From: Loripinus fragilis
Taxonomy: Eukaryota > Mollusca > Bivalvia > Lucinida > Lucinidae
Length of the DNA stretch: 64,000 nucleotides
Reading direction: 5' to 3'
Assembly (NCBI GenBank): GCA_964019695.1
Contig: OZ026517.1
Span: 52,135,672 to 52,199,671, forward strand
In this document: piece by piece, positions 1-38,075 of the stretch
How the letters are laid out: the number at the start of each line of letters is the position of its first letter
Position numbering within the stretch: position 1 is the stretch's first letter
Program-made: the position numbers and the translations under genes
Notes under the pieces: model-generated
What the model was told of the DNA's origin: nothing
Seen by the model: only the letters and a program-made list of their open reading frames with translations
Databases searched by the model: none

Positions 1-2714
1 TGTTATCATATAGCCCTGATTTTTTAAGCCTCTATCTTTTCCCTTACTGTTATCGTGGACGTAAACCAAGTTGAAAACACATTTCCAAACAGTGTCTTCC
101 TCTAACACTACTCCATTTTGTATGTTTATAGGTTTATCTATATTTTGCTATTTAGTTTTCCGCTGATGCATACCTGATTAGTTCTAAAAAGATAAAATAC
201 TCCTGTCCACACAGAATGTTTACACTATTTGTTTTCAAAACATGGCGTCATTTTTGTCTTCTGAGCTGAAGAGCATGCTTTTTCTGTGGGTACTAAAGTC
301 ACGCACGAATTTGTTTTGGTATTTAATGTACCGACAATGACCCGTTTACTTTCCGTTTTCTGAATACACAGATATTTTAACAACATTAAATACCAAAATC
401 AGACTTATATAGTGTTTTCTTTTACCTTCCTTATTATCATAATTGGCCTAAAAATGATCATACCTGGTCTGTTGAGATTAAAAGAATCCAATACCATCTC
501 ACCATACATTTGTTACATGTAGATATTTGCAAAAAAAGATGACCAATTACCGATCTAACTGGGGCCTCCTTTTACCAATTTGTTGCCATCGAGAACTACC
601 CAGTTGGATATGTACAAACTGAGTCCGAGGAGTTCTTAATGGCAATGAATGGGATCCTTTTTTGTGCATACAGGTTGATTTTTATGGTGACCTCTCTCAC
701 CATTTGTAATAGGTTTTCTTTTAATATCTTGATGAATGTCAACGGATAAAGGCCAATCTTCAACCTAGCATGCAAATTTTTTACCCTGGTTCTGTATTCC
801 GACGGATGTCACTGGATTGAAAATTGACTATTTTCAGATAAGGAACTCCCCCACTTCCGCTAACAGGAAATACATAGAAAAAAAATCCAAATGGTTTTGC
901 ATATTCAAACAATGACATCATTATACAATTCTAATCATAAACCATTGCGCACATGTTCAAAAAGAAGGTCAAAACACCCAATGTCTCTATATAAGATTCA
1001 CGTGGCGCCTTAAAAACGATGGGTACAAACTGTGTGTATTGACTGATAGCCTATTTGAACATAAGCATGTGACAGTAAAGCTTTTCAGCGTGCAGCAAGG
1101 TTAGCCATGAAATAAAAAATATTTTCTTTCACTAATATCTTACTGATCACTGTGCAAAAGAAATTTGATTCTGATCTTTCCAATCCATCGCTTCTTGTCG
1201 TAAACAAGCTGACCCTCTCTTGGTTCAGAGGTCAATGTACTCTAGCGTTAGCTTGCTACTTTTGGCGGGAAACTTGTCACGTGAGCACATGATCAGAATA
1301 ACAATTGTCCGCCTTGTTGGAAAAGTCCATTTTCGGTCTGATTATGACATTTTGGGACATGACAAAGCTTCCTTACCGAAAATTAGATTAATACGGGTGG
1401 GGTATGTGATTGTTAAGGATTTCTGTCAAGTAAGTATCTCATTTTCTTTGGCATGCTATATTAAATTGAAATCAAACCATTCTTGGAAATCGACTTTCAT
1501 TTTCTGAAATAGGTCATTACTCTATATAATTTAATAGAAAATAGGGGGCGCTACAATGCACAATAATACAGAAACGTGACTGCTGCGAGCGTACCAACAT
1601 TGAGTAAGTTAACAGAATCAATAGCTTTAACAATTTTGTCCTGATTTTCAAAATTCAAACACCTACTTGTTTCTTATAATGTCCAAAATCCACTGTTAAT
1701 CTTATTATAATAATGTACTGAGTTTTTGAAAAAGCGCTGACATACCTTACCTAGTCATGGGGAGTATAACCAGTACCGGATTTTATTTTAATATTTCTCA
1801 ACGTTTTATTAAGTTCGTCTCATCAATTTCACATCCGAATTTTATCGCAAAAACGTCATCACCCCTAGCTCGTGAAAAGCATGCAAAATGGCTGCAATGA
1901 GCCGAAAAAACAACAACAAGAACATGATATTACAGATTGCATTGATCGTGTCATAATAACGAAGTCAATGGTAACATTTTTATAACTTTGGTTGTGTATG
2001 TAAAACACATGAAGAAGTCTAAATGGTTGGATTGTCAAGGAAACGAGTTTTTCCCAAAACAAAAGGGGACTCCATCACTGGTCAAGATGGAGCACAAAAA
2101 CACTGCGACTTTAGATTCAGCCAGATCGAAAAAAAAAATCTAAAGTCGCAGTTCTGCAATTAACCCGAAATTGGCTATTTAGCTCATTTTTAAAACATTT
2201 TTTTTTATTATTATTATGTTTGTAAAGTATGTATATGATCATAATAATGATGTCTGGATCATCAAGGTCGGAGACGATAGCTACTATCTGACCGGATCGG
2301 GCCCAAAAATTGTCAAATAACGTTATGATATAATTATCTTATGTTTGTAAAGTATTTATAGGATCAAATAAATGCCGTCTGTACCAAAAATGGCTTGTTC
2401 TAATTTGACGAAAATTGGTTTCTTTATACTGAACAAAGGATAGACCTGTGCATGTCATTTTATGTAAAACACAACAGGTGTGAATTGATAGCTGGCCATT
2501 GCAAAAACTTAAGGGCCCGTTGAGTATGTTTTTTTTGCATTATTCTTTTATATACATCATTCTTGTAAAGAAAAAAAAACTCAGTTAAGCAAAGGAATAG
2601 GCCAATTTCGGGCCCGATCCGGTCCGATCTTGTCCGAACCGGTGATTAGGCCCGATCCGGTGAATACACGGACCCCATGCTTTAGTAGTCAAGTGTGACC
2701 TCAGCGTGTATGAT
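1..2714. other. Region without recognised gene
   Basis: No exon, transposase or RNA gene was recognised on either strand; open frames are short and AT-rich with no family resemblance. A short hairpin lies at 2103-2151. GGGCCCGATCCGGT-like blocks occur near 2290 and 2610-2660. The missing first exon of FAM76 (a short cysteine-containing N-terminus) was looked for here by eye and not found. Confidence 0.5.
2103..2151. repeat. 15-bp inverted repeat (hairpin)
   Basis: CTGCGACTTTAGATT at 2103-2117 is repeated as its exact reverse complement at 2137-2151, with a 19-base spacer ending in an A-run. It is probably a tiny foldback remnant; no target duplication is evident. Confidence 0.7.
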
Positions 2715-3347
2715 CAGGGCTCACGCTGCTGTTCGCCATTGTAGCCATTTGCTACAAAAAATGGAGAGTGGCTACAAATTAAAGTCATTGGCGAAAAGTC
2801 CGTTTTCGCCAAATTTGTGTGTGGCGACAATAATTACCAATTTGCGAAAGTCTGTTTATTTTATCTAACCTTGGGATTTCCAGTGTGTATTACACCGCTA
2901 GACTGGTATCTTGAAAATAACCCTGGACTGTCGTATGCAAAAGCCGAAAAATCGATAACCAGTCTAAGATAAAATGTCCACCTGTTTACTGTGTCAAACG
3001 TGTGCCCGAAAGTGAGAAAATTACTTGAGACAAACTGTTGATAATCAACTTGACACAATTAACAACTAACTGGGCTATTACCGACATAAAAGGACTGCGT
3101 TTTGTATAATGAGTCTCTTGATTGGATTAATGACAAACTGCAGGGAGATTAACTGACAAACATCGAGGATGATTGTCGGCAAACTGCAAGCGAAAGGGAT
3201 GGTAAGTAATTACGTTTCTATTTTTAGCTGATGGTACATTTAAAGACAAAAGATTAAAGAACATCAAAAACTACCGAAAAATAAATTAGAAAAAAAGGTC
3301 CATCGGTATAAAATGCTGTCCTCTGTTTACCTGAAACAGTACTCAAA

Positions 3348-6300
3348 ATGGCATCGAAACGTCCGTTAGATTTATGCAATACACCTCCGTCTAAAAAACT
3401 TAAGTTAGGCAGCCTCAATTCACCTACGAGGCAGTTTCAGCATAGCTGGAAACTTGATCATTCTTGGCTTAGTTATGATGCCAAATCAAAATTAATGTTT
3501 TGTGACATCTGCATCAAAGTGCAGAAATCTAATTCATTTACTACAGGCTGTGCTATTCTCAAACGGGATAATGTGACAAAACATGCAAAATGCAAAGGTA
3601 AGCTTTTTCATATTGTTTTCTTTGACTGTGGGGTAGGGGTGGGTTGGTGAGATTGTCAAACAATTTGGATCCAGGTCAGACAAGGTATTTGTCTGGGCTG
3701 ATCTGGGTCCAAAATGTTTGCAAATTTCATCAGCAGATGTTAGCTTGATGCTGTTCAAGTCCTGTAAGAATATTTCTTAAATCTGCGTAAATTAGTGTCA
3801 AACATTTGGGATTCAGATTAGACCATGCATTTTGTCGGGCCTGATCCGAGTCCCAAAACGTTTGCAAAGTTGTCTTTATCAGGGAATGAATTTGGGTTTG
3901 GGCTGCCCCTTTTTACGTCCCAGTCATTAGTTTTTCAGTTCCTTTGTCTTTAAATGTACCATTAGGACCCTGAATACTTTTTTAATCAATTTAAGAGACA
4001 AATTGTCATGAACCCTGACCTGAGTCCAAGCAACATGTTTGCAAACTAAGTAAGACAGTTAGTGAAAAGCAGTAAAAGATAATTGTTTTAAATTTAATTT
4101 AGTTTGATGATTCAGGTTCCAGTCATCAATATGTCATGCAGTCATGTTCATTTACGTCCCAGTTAAATTTTGATATTCATGTCTGAATACCTTTTTCTAT
4201 GGATCCTGATCTGGATCCAAAATGTTTGAATTTTTCTGAAAGACATAGTCATTATTTACGTAACTAAGTAATTGTGCATTATCATGTCTCAATAGTTCAT
4301 CAATGTTAGTATCAAATAGTTTGGATCTAGATCAGGGCAGTCATTTGGTGGGGCCTGGTCTGGATCCAAAATGTTTGCATTTCTTTGAAAGACTTAGTCA
4401 TAATTTACGTATGTTCTAGATTTTCACTAAGTAATTGTGCATAAGCATGTCCAAATAAGTTATCAATGTTAGTATCAAATAGTTTGGATCTAGATCAGGG
4501 CAGTCATTTGGTTGGGCCTGATCTGGATCCAAAACGTTTGCATTTCTCTGAAAGACTTAGTCATCATTTACGTTACTAAGTAATTGTGCATTATCATATC
4601 TTAATAGTTTATCAATGTTAGTATCAAATAGTTTGGATCTAGATCAGGGCAGTCATTTGGTGGGGCCTGGTCTGGATCCAAAATGTTTGCATTTCTTTGA
4701 AAGACTTAGTCATAATTTACGTATGTTCTAGATTTTCACTAAGTATTTGTGCATAAGCATGTCCAAATAGGTTATCAATGTTAGTATCAAATAGTTTGGA
4801 TCTAGATCAGGGCAGTCATTTGGTTGGGCCTGATTTGGATCCAAAATGTTTGCATTTCTCTGAAAGACTTAGTCATCATTTACGTTACTAAGTAATTGTG
4901 CATTATCATATCTTAATAGTTTATCAATGTTAGTATCAAATAGTTTGGATCTAGATCAGGGCAGTCATTTGGTGGGGCCTGGTCTGGATCCAAAATGTTT
5001 GCATTTCTTTGAAAGACTTAGTCAAAATTTACGTATGTTCTAGATTCTCACTAAGTAATTGTGCATAAGCATGTCCAAATAAGTTATCAATGTTAGTATC
5101 AAATAGTTTGGATCTAGATCAGGGCAGTCATTTGGTGGGGCCTGGTTTGGATCCAAAATGTTTGCATTTCTCTGAAAGATTTAGTCATCATTTACGTATG
5201 TTCTAGATTTTCACTAAGTATTTGTGCATAAGCATGTCCAAATAGGTTATCAATGTTAGTATCAAATAGTTTGGATCTAGATCAGGGCAGACAATTAGTT
5301 TGGCCTGAAATCTAGATTTAAATTGTTTGAGAAGGTTATCAGTTAGTCAGCTAATCAGCTAATCTGATCACCGTCTACAAATCTGAGTATTTTTTTTCAT
5401 ATTCTTCAGATCATATTGCTGCTTTGTCTGCTAGAAAACAGTCCAATGATATGGATTCTGCCTGCCAAGCTGCCCTGAGTAAGAGTGAAGCAGCTGTCAC
5501 TTCTGCGATGGTGAATGTGTATTTTACAGCCAAACAAAACCTTCCCAATATTATTGTGCCATCTTTGAATGAACTTTGCATTAAGCAAGGAGCCACTCAG
5601 TTGAATGATTTAACTATTGACAAACACACAACATATCAGCACAATACTAGTATTAGTGATTTTCAGCAATCCATAGCAGATGTTCTTCGTGCCGAATTGC
5701 TAAGTAAAATTAACAAGTCAGGAAAGTTCAGTATTATGTTGGATGAGTCAACTGACATTTCTGTGCACCAGAACTTGATAGTTTACATCCGTTTGCTTGA
5801 AACTGACTGTGTTGGGACAGTTGAACCACACACATACTTTCTTGGTATAAGTGATTTGCATAGGGCAAATGCAGAATGTATTTATGGTAAGGTTGTTGAC
5901 ATGCTGGCTCAAAAGGGGATTAAAATAGATGGGCTCTGTGGTGTCAGTACTGATGGAGCTGCTGTCATGGTCGGCAATAAGTCAGGGGTGGTTAAAAGGC
6001 TAAAAGAATCTGTTCAAGGTGTCCTTTCTACACATTGTATTGCCCATAGGTTAGCTTTAAGCTGTTGTAGTGCAGCATATTCCATCCCATATTTAGTCAA
6101 GTTTCAGGAAATACTCAACTCAATTTACAAGTATTTCCATTTTTCCCCCAAGAATATGGCAACTCTTGCCTCTATTCAGTCCATTCTGGTCGGCTCAAGT
6201 AAGAAAGTTAAGGAAGTTTTCCATACCAGTTGGCTTAGTTTTGAAGGATCTGTTGATGCCCTTCTGCTGAGGTAGCTGAAAGATTATTGGTTTTACCAGT

Positions 6301-6493
6301 GTCTACAGCTGATTGTGAAAGGGGGTTCAGCAAACAAAACCTTATAAAAACTGCCCTAAGAAACAGCATGTCAACAACCACTCTAGACAATGTGATGAAA
6401 ATATCAATTGATGGGCCTAGTGTTGAGAAAATGAACTTCAGTGCTGCATTTCAAAAGTGGGCAACAATGAAATCAAGAAGAATACTTCAATAG
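3348..6493 (+). pseudogene. hAT-family transposase (BED finger, ZNF862/ZBED-like), two exons plus displaced C-terminus
   Basis: Exon 1 (3348-3597) starts at ATG and encodes a basic N-terminus (KRPLDLCNTPPSKKLKL, possibly nuclear localisation) and a BED finger with FCDIC and, across the splice, H-x5-H (KHAKCKDH). The donor is AAAG|GTAAGC and the acceptor TTCTTCAG at 5409; exon 2 (5410-6275) joins in frame. It carries hAT catalytic-core blocks: SIMLDESTD and GVSTDGAAVM (the likely first two catalytic aspartates), then HCIAHRLAL. The frame breaks after SFEGSVDAL near 6265 and stops at 6275. The C-terminal dimerisation block LPVSTADCERGFS resumes in another frame (about 6281-6493). The family normally has a long stretch between these blocks, so an internal deletion with frameshift removed most of the helical insertion region and probably the third acidic residue. 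The intron is filled by tandem repeats. Confidence 0.85.
3640..5340 (+). repeat. Tandem array of hairpin-derived units inside the hAT intron
   Basis: Units contain GATCTAGATCAGGGCAG, then GGCCTGGTCTGGATCC, AAATGTTTGCATTTCT and GAAAGACTTAGTCA. The GGATCTAGATCAGGGCAG block recurs near 4325, 4488, 4635, 4798, 4946, 5108 and 5271, with spacing alternating between about 163 and 148 bp. Looser single copies occur at 3655-3740, 3800-3870 and 4190-4240. The unit resembles the palindromic hairpin elements dispersed through the rest of the window. Confidence 0.85.
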
Positions 6494-7139
6494 CTATCTG
6501 TGAACAATTTGAACTGATACTTTACTAACTTGACAAAAAGTCAATGCAATACTTCCATATAAGTAAGGGTTTAATTTCTGCTTCTAATTAATTTCAGAAC
6601 TAAAACTTGTTGAGTGTACTCACAAGAACCATCTCAATGAGAATGTTCTTTTGGGCACATGATTAGAAACAAACACAATTTTACACTCAAAGTATTTGTT
6701 TTCCTGGAACTACACATTGTTTGTTTTTTAGATATAAATTATTCTCTAAATAATAGAATTTATATCCAATGACCTAGAAATAACATTTATCAGCTGATAA
6801 CCTGTGATGTTCATCTGATCAATGTTATTTCTGGAGCCATTCAAAAGGCATTATATTCTCCTCAATATACATGTATATAGATGAATAATTCTGCTCTTCT
6901 GAAATGTAAAATAAAAATAGTTTGTCAATCTGACTTTTTTGTGCCTTGTTTGATCAATTTGATTGTTCTTTCTTTTAATAGCTTAATATATTTCAAATAA
7001 CAAATAGGATTCAACACATACTTTTAGTACCTCAGCTATACAGTAGCCTAAGGAACTCGAAGTATGTAGTGAGTCATCAATTTATAATTGAAAGAAAGAA
7101 TAGTTCATGTTTTTGTCAAATACTTTTGGCTGGCTAAAT

Positions 7140-7245
7140 CCTTGGCTAAAGCCATTTTCATTTGGCTACAGTCATTTTCATTTGGCTACAGTCATTTTCA
7201 TTTGGCTACAGTAATTTTCATTTGGCTAAAGTGTTGGCTACAACA
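7140..7245 (+). repeat. Sub-terminal repeats of the hAT element
   Basis: CATTTGGCTACAGT(C/A)ATTTT is repeated at about a 21-bp period three to four times, flanked by variants TTGGCTAAAG and TTGGCTACAA. Inverted or direct TGGCTACA motifs also occur at the left end (about 2740-2780). Sub-terminal motif clusters of this type bind transposase in other hAT elements; that role is inferred here. Confidence 0.7.
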
Positions 7246-7269
7246 ATTTTTGGGCCAGGGTGAGCCCTG

Positions 7270-8531
7270 ATGATGTAGATGTAGATACTGTATCCTTTGT
7301 TTGTTTGTCTGAGGTGATGATTTTAACATTCAGCTATTTTAGCTATGGTCAAGACAGCCCAACAGATACTGTGTCAAATCTTGTTCATTTGCATAATTTA
7401 TAGTCACAACAAAAGTAGCAGATATTATTAACCAACAAAGCTCTTTAATGTGTGAAAATATTTACAACTGCAAAAATACATGACACATTCTTTCAATTGC
7501 GATTTTCTGTGTCAATAAAGCATTGTCAGCAGATCTTATGAAAGATGCATGATCCAACAACCGAGGAAAATTTGTTGTCGTGTATTGAGAAGGGGCAATT
7601 AAAGTAAGGAAGGAGGAAAAGATCAGAAATTGACACAATCATGTACCACACCTGCATGCACTGTGATATTTGTTATATCATTTTCATATGTTTACAATAA
7701 CAATACAATACAAAATTTATTTATATAGTTGGAGATACAAATCGAAGTCGAAGTACAGCGCCCTAGATAAGCTTTGGGTCAATTGGGTATTTACGCAACG
7801 TGGTTATCCTCAATTGCGTACTTGCAAAATCAATTGCGTATTTTCATATTTTTTACCCCAGATATTTTTCCTCTGTGATTACACGTTTTCTTATTGCATG
7901 AAGCCATCAGGAATGTGCTTGCATATTTATTCACTCCCATAGTCTGCCTTTCTAAAATATCAAACTAGGGGATTTTATTGTACCTGAAGCAAATCTCATC
8001 CCCTTGTTGACATTCGAGCGTGTACACTTTGCGCAAAAGTTTCACGTTCATCATAGTGTTTTTCCGCGAAATACTGGACTGGGCACCGATATTTTCATAA
8101 AACTGGAGTTATATTGAGCGCTCGCTGGTAAAAAAAAATCAATACCCGACTGGCATTTGTTTACTACCCAAATGGAAACTAAATGGACCAAATGGTACGC
8201 AATGACATCGCATGTAGTTGCATACCGATCGTTAGAATTGCTTTTCGGTACGCATACATATAATTTTAACTGCTTTTTTGAGGATTTTAATTTCGTATTT
8301 ACGCAAATACGCTGCTGATCAAGAGTGCTGAAGTAAAAGCCCTACAGGGCTAATGTTTGATGTTTATCATATTTGACGTTAAATGAATCTTCTATGTCTA
8401 TGTCTACCCAGGGTACCACGTGGGAAAGTGACGAAAACACAATTTAACATCACTAACGAGAGCCAAGAGGTCAGCCCTTTCCCAACAGGTGACCACAAGG
8501 CAGCATTGAACAGATGCAAAAGCATGACACA
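7270..8531. other. Unassigned sequence between two hAT elements
   Basis: No gene recognised. CAATTG(C/G)GTA repeats cluster at about 7780-7850 and again near 8300 (TATTTACGCAAATACG), suggesting a decayed element. No convincing splice-bordered coding segment was seen. Confidence 0.4.
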
Positions 8532-9327
8532 TAGGGCTGGCACGATTAATCGAAATATCGGTTAATCGGTCGATATACAAAAGAAAAACGATTATCAATA
8601 TGAAAATTCAAAAATCAGTTACTTTTAATGGATATTCTGTCTATTTATTCAATTAAAATCCAAGCATAATTGCCTCGTGTTATTTTTTGTTTAGACCGGA
8701 AGTGCCCTGAAGTGCATTGTCGTAAGCAGTAGATGTGTATAAATTGCTGTAACGAAGTAGTAAAGCATTGTACTCTGCAGCCTAACTCAACAACTGATTG
8801 TTAGAAAAAGTTATACTTGCGCTTCTCTGTTTAAAAGTAGTACAAAATCACGAAATATTCATCAGATGAATAATCTAGCATAAAAGTTGTTTTCTCCGCG
8901 GTTAAGTTCGAGTTAAGAAGCTTTCAATTTTACCGACCTAGTCGGGTCTCATTATACACAAAGGTGTTTGTGTCATGCATTCTTGACTTCCTTTTGTATG
9001 ACGTCACGCAACGTGAAATTAACAACAACAATGGCCGACTGCGAGTTTAATTACTGACTTTGCCAATTAGCAAGTCAATGAGTGGATGACGACTTGTTTT
9101 GAGCAAAGGTGCCACTTTTTATTTAAAACCAATTATCTTTTTAATATTTAACACATGCTACTTAGTGTTGTTTAGCGAAATGATGGGGAAATCAATGTCA
9201 TTGACCATGCAAGAGTTGTCAAAACGTTCCGAGACCCTCTGTCAAGTTAGAGCGATTGCTAATCGGTTATATCGAAATGCAAGGACCGATTATCGATTAG
9301 CATTGTGGCTTTGATAAGCCAGCCCTA
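8532..9327. mobile_element. Non-autonomous hAT element (MITE), 796 bp, with perfect 8-bp TSD
   Basis: The element begins TAGGGCTGGCACGATTAATC at 8532 and ends in the inverted form ...GATAAGCCAGCCCTA at 9327. It is flanked by a perfect 8-bp target duplication, ATGACACA (8524-8531 and 9328-9335), which is diagnostic of the hAT superfamily. Sub-terminal ATCGATTA/TAATCGAT-type motifs occur at both ends. No transposase is encoded. Confidence 0.93.
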
Positions 9328-9916
9328 ATGACACACACAAGATATAAATAACACAAAAGATCCGCAAAAGATGTACCTCATTGGAACGGTCAGTAAAATA
9401 TTTTACTGGAGGGCTAAGCTTTTAAAATCCAGTTTCATGGTTTCAGGGAGATACTAAAATCCATATTCTGTAATCCTTTTCAATGTCTGAGGGCTCATCC
9501 CTCGCTTTCCTGTCATTGGCTGGGCAGGTACTGCCCTATCATGCATGGACGATTTTACATGAAAAGAGAAACAGAGACTCTCTCTTTAAGTGCTTTTCCC
9601 AGTTATAAAATTCGATGCCATATTAGGGAATGCAAATCATTTACAAGTCTTGCATGTGATTTGGTCACAAGGTGATCCATGGCTTCAAAATCTAGGTCAA
9701 TATTCAATTCTAAACCGTTTTTATGCTGGCTGTCACATCCTTTAACTATGCCATTTTTTTTGCTCGCAACCTGAGCGGCATCTTTAGATGCCTCGTTTTT
9801 TTTCTAGAAAGATAAGGATTGATCTAGGCCAATCGTATTGCACTTAAAAAATTGTTTTCTTCTAATTTTAGATCGTAAAAAAAAAGCTAAACAAACTACC
9901 CACTTGTGAATATTTG
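9328..9916. other. Unassigned sequence
   Basis: No coding exon, RNA gene or recognisable repeat was seen between the hAT MITE and the LINE relic. Confidence 0.4.
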
Positions 9917-10390
9917 TTACAATCTTAAATTAGAAAGCATATGATTGGCTGAGATCCATTTATTGTATGCGTCTGCGCATTGAGGTTGTATCCAATGTAA
10001 ACCTTCGCCATTGACAGGGAAAACAAAAGTATTTACCGTCAATGAACAACATTTAAGGTACTTGGAACCTGCAACTGATTCCAAAACTTGGCCATGCAGC
10101 AGGTATTGGCTTTGGATTGGAGTTCTAGGCCTGGTAACGTGTATAACAACAGTTACAACACACATACCAGGATTGAACTCCATATCCCATTCTAACTCCC
10201 ATTTATTGAGGTGATAAAGATCCTGCTGCAATATTTTGAGCATCTTCCAAGCTGTTGACTGCCAAGTACAGGGTAGATGGCCGTGTCATCAGCAAACAAC
10301 CATACCTTAGACTTTTTGAAATAGTTCTCTAAGTCTGTTTGCAACTTTATGAACTGGCTCACTCCATTCCGAACATTATGCCAGGGGAGT
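9917..10390 (-). pseudogene. Non-LTR retrotransposon (LINE) reverse-transcriptase relic
   Basis: Read on the - strand, VWLFADDTAIY contains the FADD form of the reverse-transcriptase catalytic motif (codons at 10296-10285). After a frameshift comes LQQDLYHLNKWELEWDMEFN, matching the LINE pattern of a helix, Trp and MxFNPxKC after the catalytic loop. Next come LLHGQVLESVAGSKYL (the usual position of the KYLGV block) and a degraded tail ending near NHMLSNLRL. Family resemblance is to Jockey/CR1-type polymerases; the exact clade cannot be fixed. Endonuclease, 5' RT and 3' end are missing, so this is a frameshifted fragment. Confidence 0.8.
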
Positions 10391-10469
10391 GCTAATTAAA
10401 AATCAACTTGATAAAAACACTAAGAAATAGGCACAAATTTCTTAAGACAATGTCCCACTGAACGAGGTG

Positions 10470-10741
10470 CATGGGTGAAATTTTTCATGATTATTCCTGA
10501 ATTCAGGGACAAGTGATAAAAACACTAAGAAATTGGCACAACTTTCATGAGACAATTTCCCATTGAATGAAGTGCATGCTGAATTAGGAAAATTAAAATG
10601 GCTCCTCTGATTTATTTTCAGCTTATCCAAAGCAATCTACCATTTAAACTTGAAATTGTTTACATTTTTAGGCATACCACAAGTTTTCAGATTTTGAATT
10701 TCTAAAGTTTAGGATTTTGCAATTTTAAATTTTCACCCATG
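10470..10741. repeat. CATGGGTGAAA-ended MITE, copy 1
   Basis: Starts CATGGGTGAAATTTTTCATG and ends in the inverted form AATTTTCACCCATG. The interior has CCTGAATTCAGG and the TTTCTAAAGTTTAGGATTTT block shared with copies at about 27020-27190, 35348-35578, 45357-45592, 45603-45896 and 46304-46552. It lies just upstream of FAM76 exon 2. Confidence 0.8.
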
Positions 10742-10868
10742 TAAGTGGAACTGAAATTTTATGTGCTAAATAGCAAAAAGATGCAGCCTCAATAGACAGT
10801 ATAACACTGTAATCAATCTGACTTTTTGAATAAAAACAAATAACACTGTTTTCATTTTCTCGTTTCAG

Positions 10869-36973
<26,105 letters not shown>

Positions 36974-37012
36974 GTCCTTAACTCTTCAGATGAGAGGATA
37001 CAGCAACTGTAT

Positions 37013-37018
37013 AATAAA
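37013..37018 (+). terminator. Candidate FAM76 polyadenylation signal
   Basis: AATAAA lies 40 bases after the FAM76 stop codon. The downstream sequence is only weakly GT-rich, and the implied 3' UTR would be unusually short, so a more distal site is possible. Confidence 0.4.
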
Positions 37019-37199
37019 GGGAGACAACTTTAACCATTGCCTGTACACTTTCCTGTCAGGAGGGAATGCATTCTAAAAGGCATCTACTCTTTAAGAAATG
37101 AATTTGCTACTTTGGGCCTTAACCATTCAGATGAGCGGATGCAACAGTGTACAGTTTAAAGGGAGACAATTTTATTAGTATTTTTACTTTCATTTCCAG

Positions 37200-37320
37200 A
37201 AAAAGTCTTCTTAACCCTTTGTGTTCTGGCAAACAGTGAAGACCTAGATGAAATGCAGCATAATGCTGCATTTCATCAGGGTCTGCATTGTTTGCTAAGA
37301 TTAAAACAACCCTCAGGGAC
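37200..37320. repeat. TTAACCCTTTG-started hairpin element
   Basis: TTAACCCTTTGTGTTCTGGC then the palindrome GATGAAATGCAGCAT / ATGCTGCATTTCATC (37246-37279) within AGACCTA...GGGTCTGC, next to TTGTTTGCT. Its partner at about 50905-50962 has the tip bases swapped in a compensatory way. Confidence 0.75.
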
Positions 37321-37526
37321 AGACATATAACATAATTTAGAAAATTCTACCTGTGACTCCTTAAAGTACACAATGGGCAGTCGGAGCCCTATATTTATTG
37401 TATCATTATGTGTGGTAAAATCCATCTAAATACAAAGGCTTAAAGTCCATCTATTCATTCCTTTAAGAGTAGATTCATTCCTTTAAGAGTAGATTCATTC
37501 CTTTAAGAGTAGATTAATTCATATTG

Positions 37527-37716
37527 AGGGAGCACAGTGGCTCAGTGGTACAGTGCTTGACTCGAGACCGAAGGGCCGTGGGTTCGAGCCTCACTGCATT
37601 GTGGTCCTTGAGCAAGACACATTTATCCTAGCTTAGTACTGGTTCAAACCAGGAAGACCCGTCCCTGTTTAACTGAAATTTTGTTGATGGGACGTAAAGA
37701 ATCAATCAAACAAAAC
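37527..37716 (+). mobile_element. Full-length family 1 SINE with 10-bp TSD
   Basis: Head AGGGAGCACAGTGGCTCAGT-type, body and ACGTAAAGAATC tail intact. Flanked by ATTCATATTG at 37517-37526 and 37717-37726. Confidence 0.95.
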
Positions 37717-37911
37717 ATTCATATTGGTGGCAATAAAAATTGGAAGTTGGTTGTCTCCCCTAAAAGTAACAGATCTCCTTAAACTGTTGTTTCTAGGGTG
37801 CTGATTGTTGTATTGTTTTGTTTGTATTATTTTCTTTAAAAAATGCATATCTTGAGAATAACCATGTCAGAAAAGGTCTGCTGGAATACATAGGTCAAGG
37901 TGTTAAGGATT

Positions 37912-38075
37912 TTTTAGCGTAAAATTGTAATTACTTTCTTACCCATCAATTAAAACGTGTGTTTTGGGTGCTCAAAAGAACCGTCTCATTGAGACGGTTC
38001 TTTTGAGTACCCACAACATACAATTTGGTTGAGAAATAAGAAAAATATTTTTCCATTACACACTTATCTGGAGGC
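37912..38075. repeat. AAGAACCGTCTC hairpin MITE (best-preserved copy)
   Basis: CTCAAAAGAACCGTCTCA, one base, then TGAGACGGTTCTTTTGAG: an 18-bp perfect stem. Outer arms TTTTGGGTG / AGTACCCACAACATA and TTTCTTACCCATCA / GGTTGAGAAATAAGAAAA pair loosely. Confidence 0.9.

Larger units (their letters stand above)
2715..7269 (+). mobile_element. hAT DNA transposon, decayed, about 4.6 kb
   Basis: The left end begins CAGGGCTCACGCTG at 2715. The right end is its inverted form, CAGGGTGAGCCCTG, ending at 7269. The shared terminal inverted repeat is CAGGGCTCAC, with further inverted similarity (GTAGCCA / TGGCTAC) just inside. The interior encodes a BED zinc finger and hAT transposase blocks (3348-6493). 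Sub-terminal TGGCTACA repeats lie at both ends, densest at 7140-7245. The flanking 8-mers (TGTATGAT and ATGATGTA) do not match, so the target duplication has decayed or the ends were rearranged. The transposase is internally deleted, so the copy should not be autonomous. Confidence 0.8.

Noticed and set aside
3640..5340. CRISPR-like repeat array
   Set aside because: Units are about 150-163 bp with no short repeat/variable spacer pattern, in a eukaryotic transposon intron.
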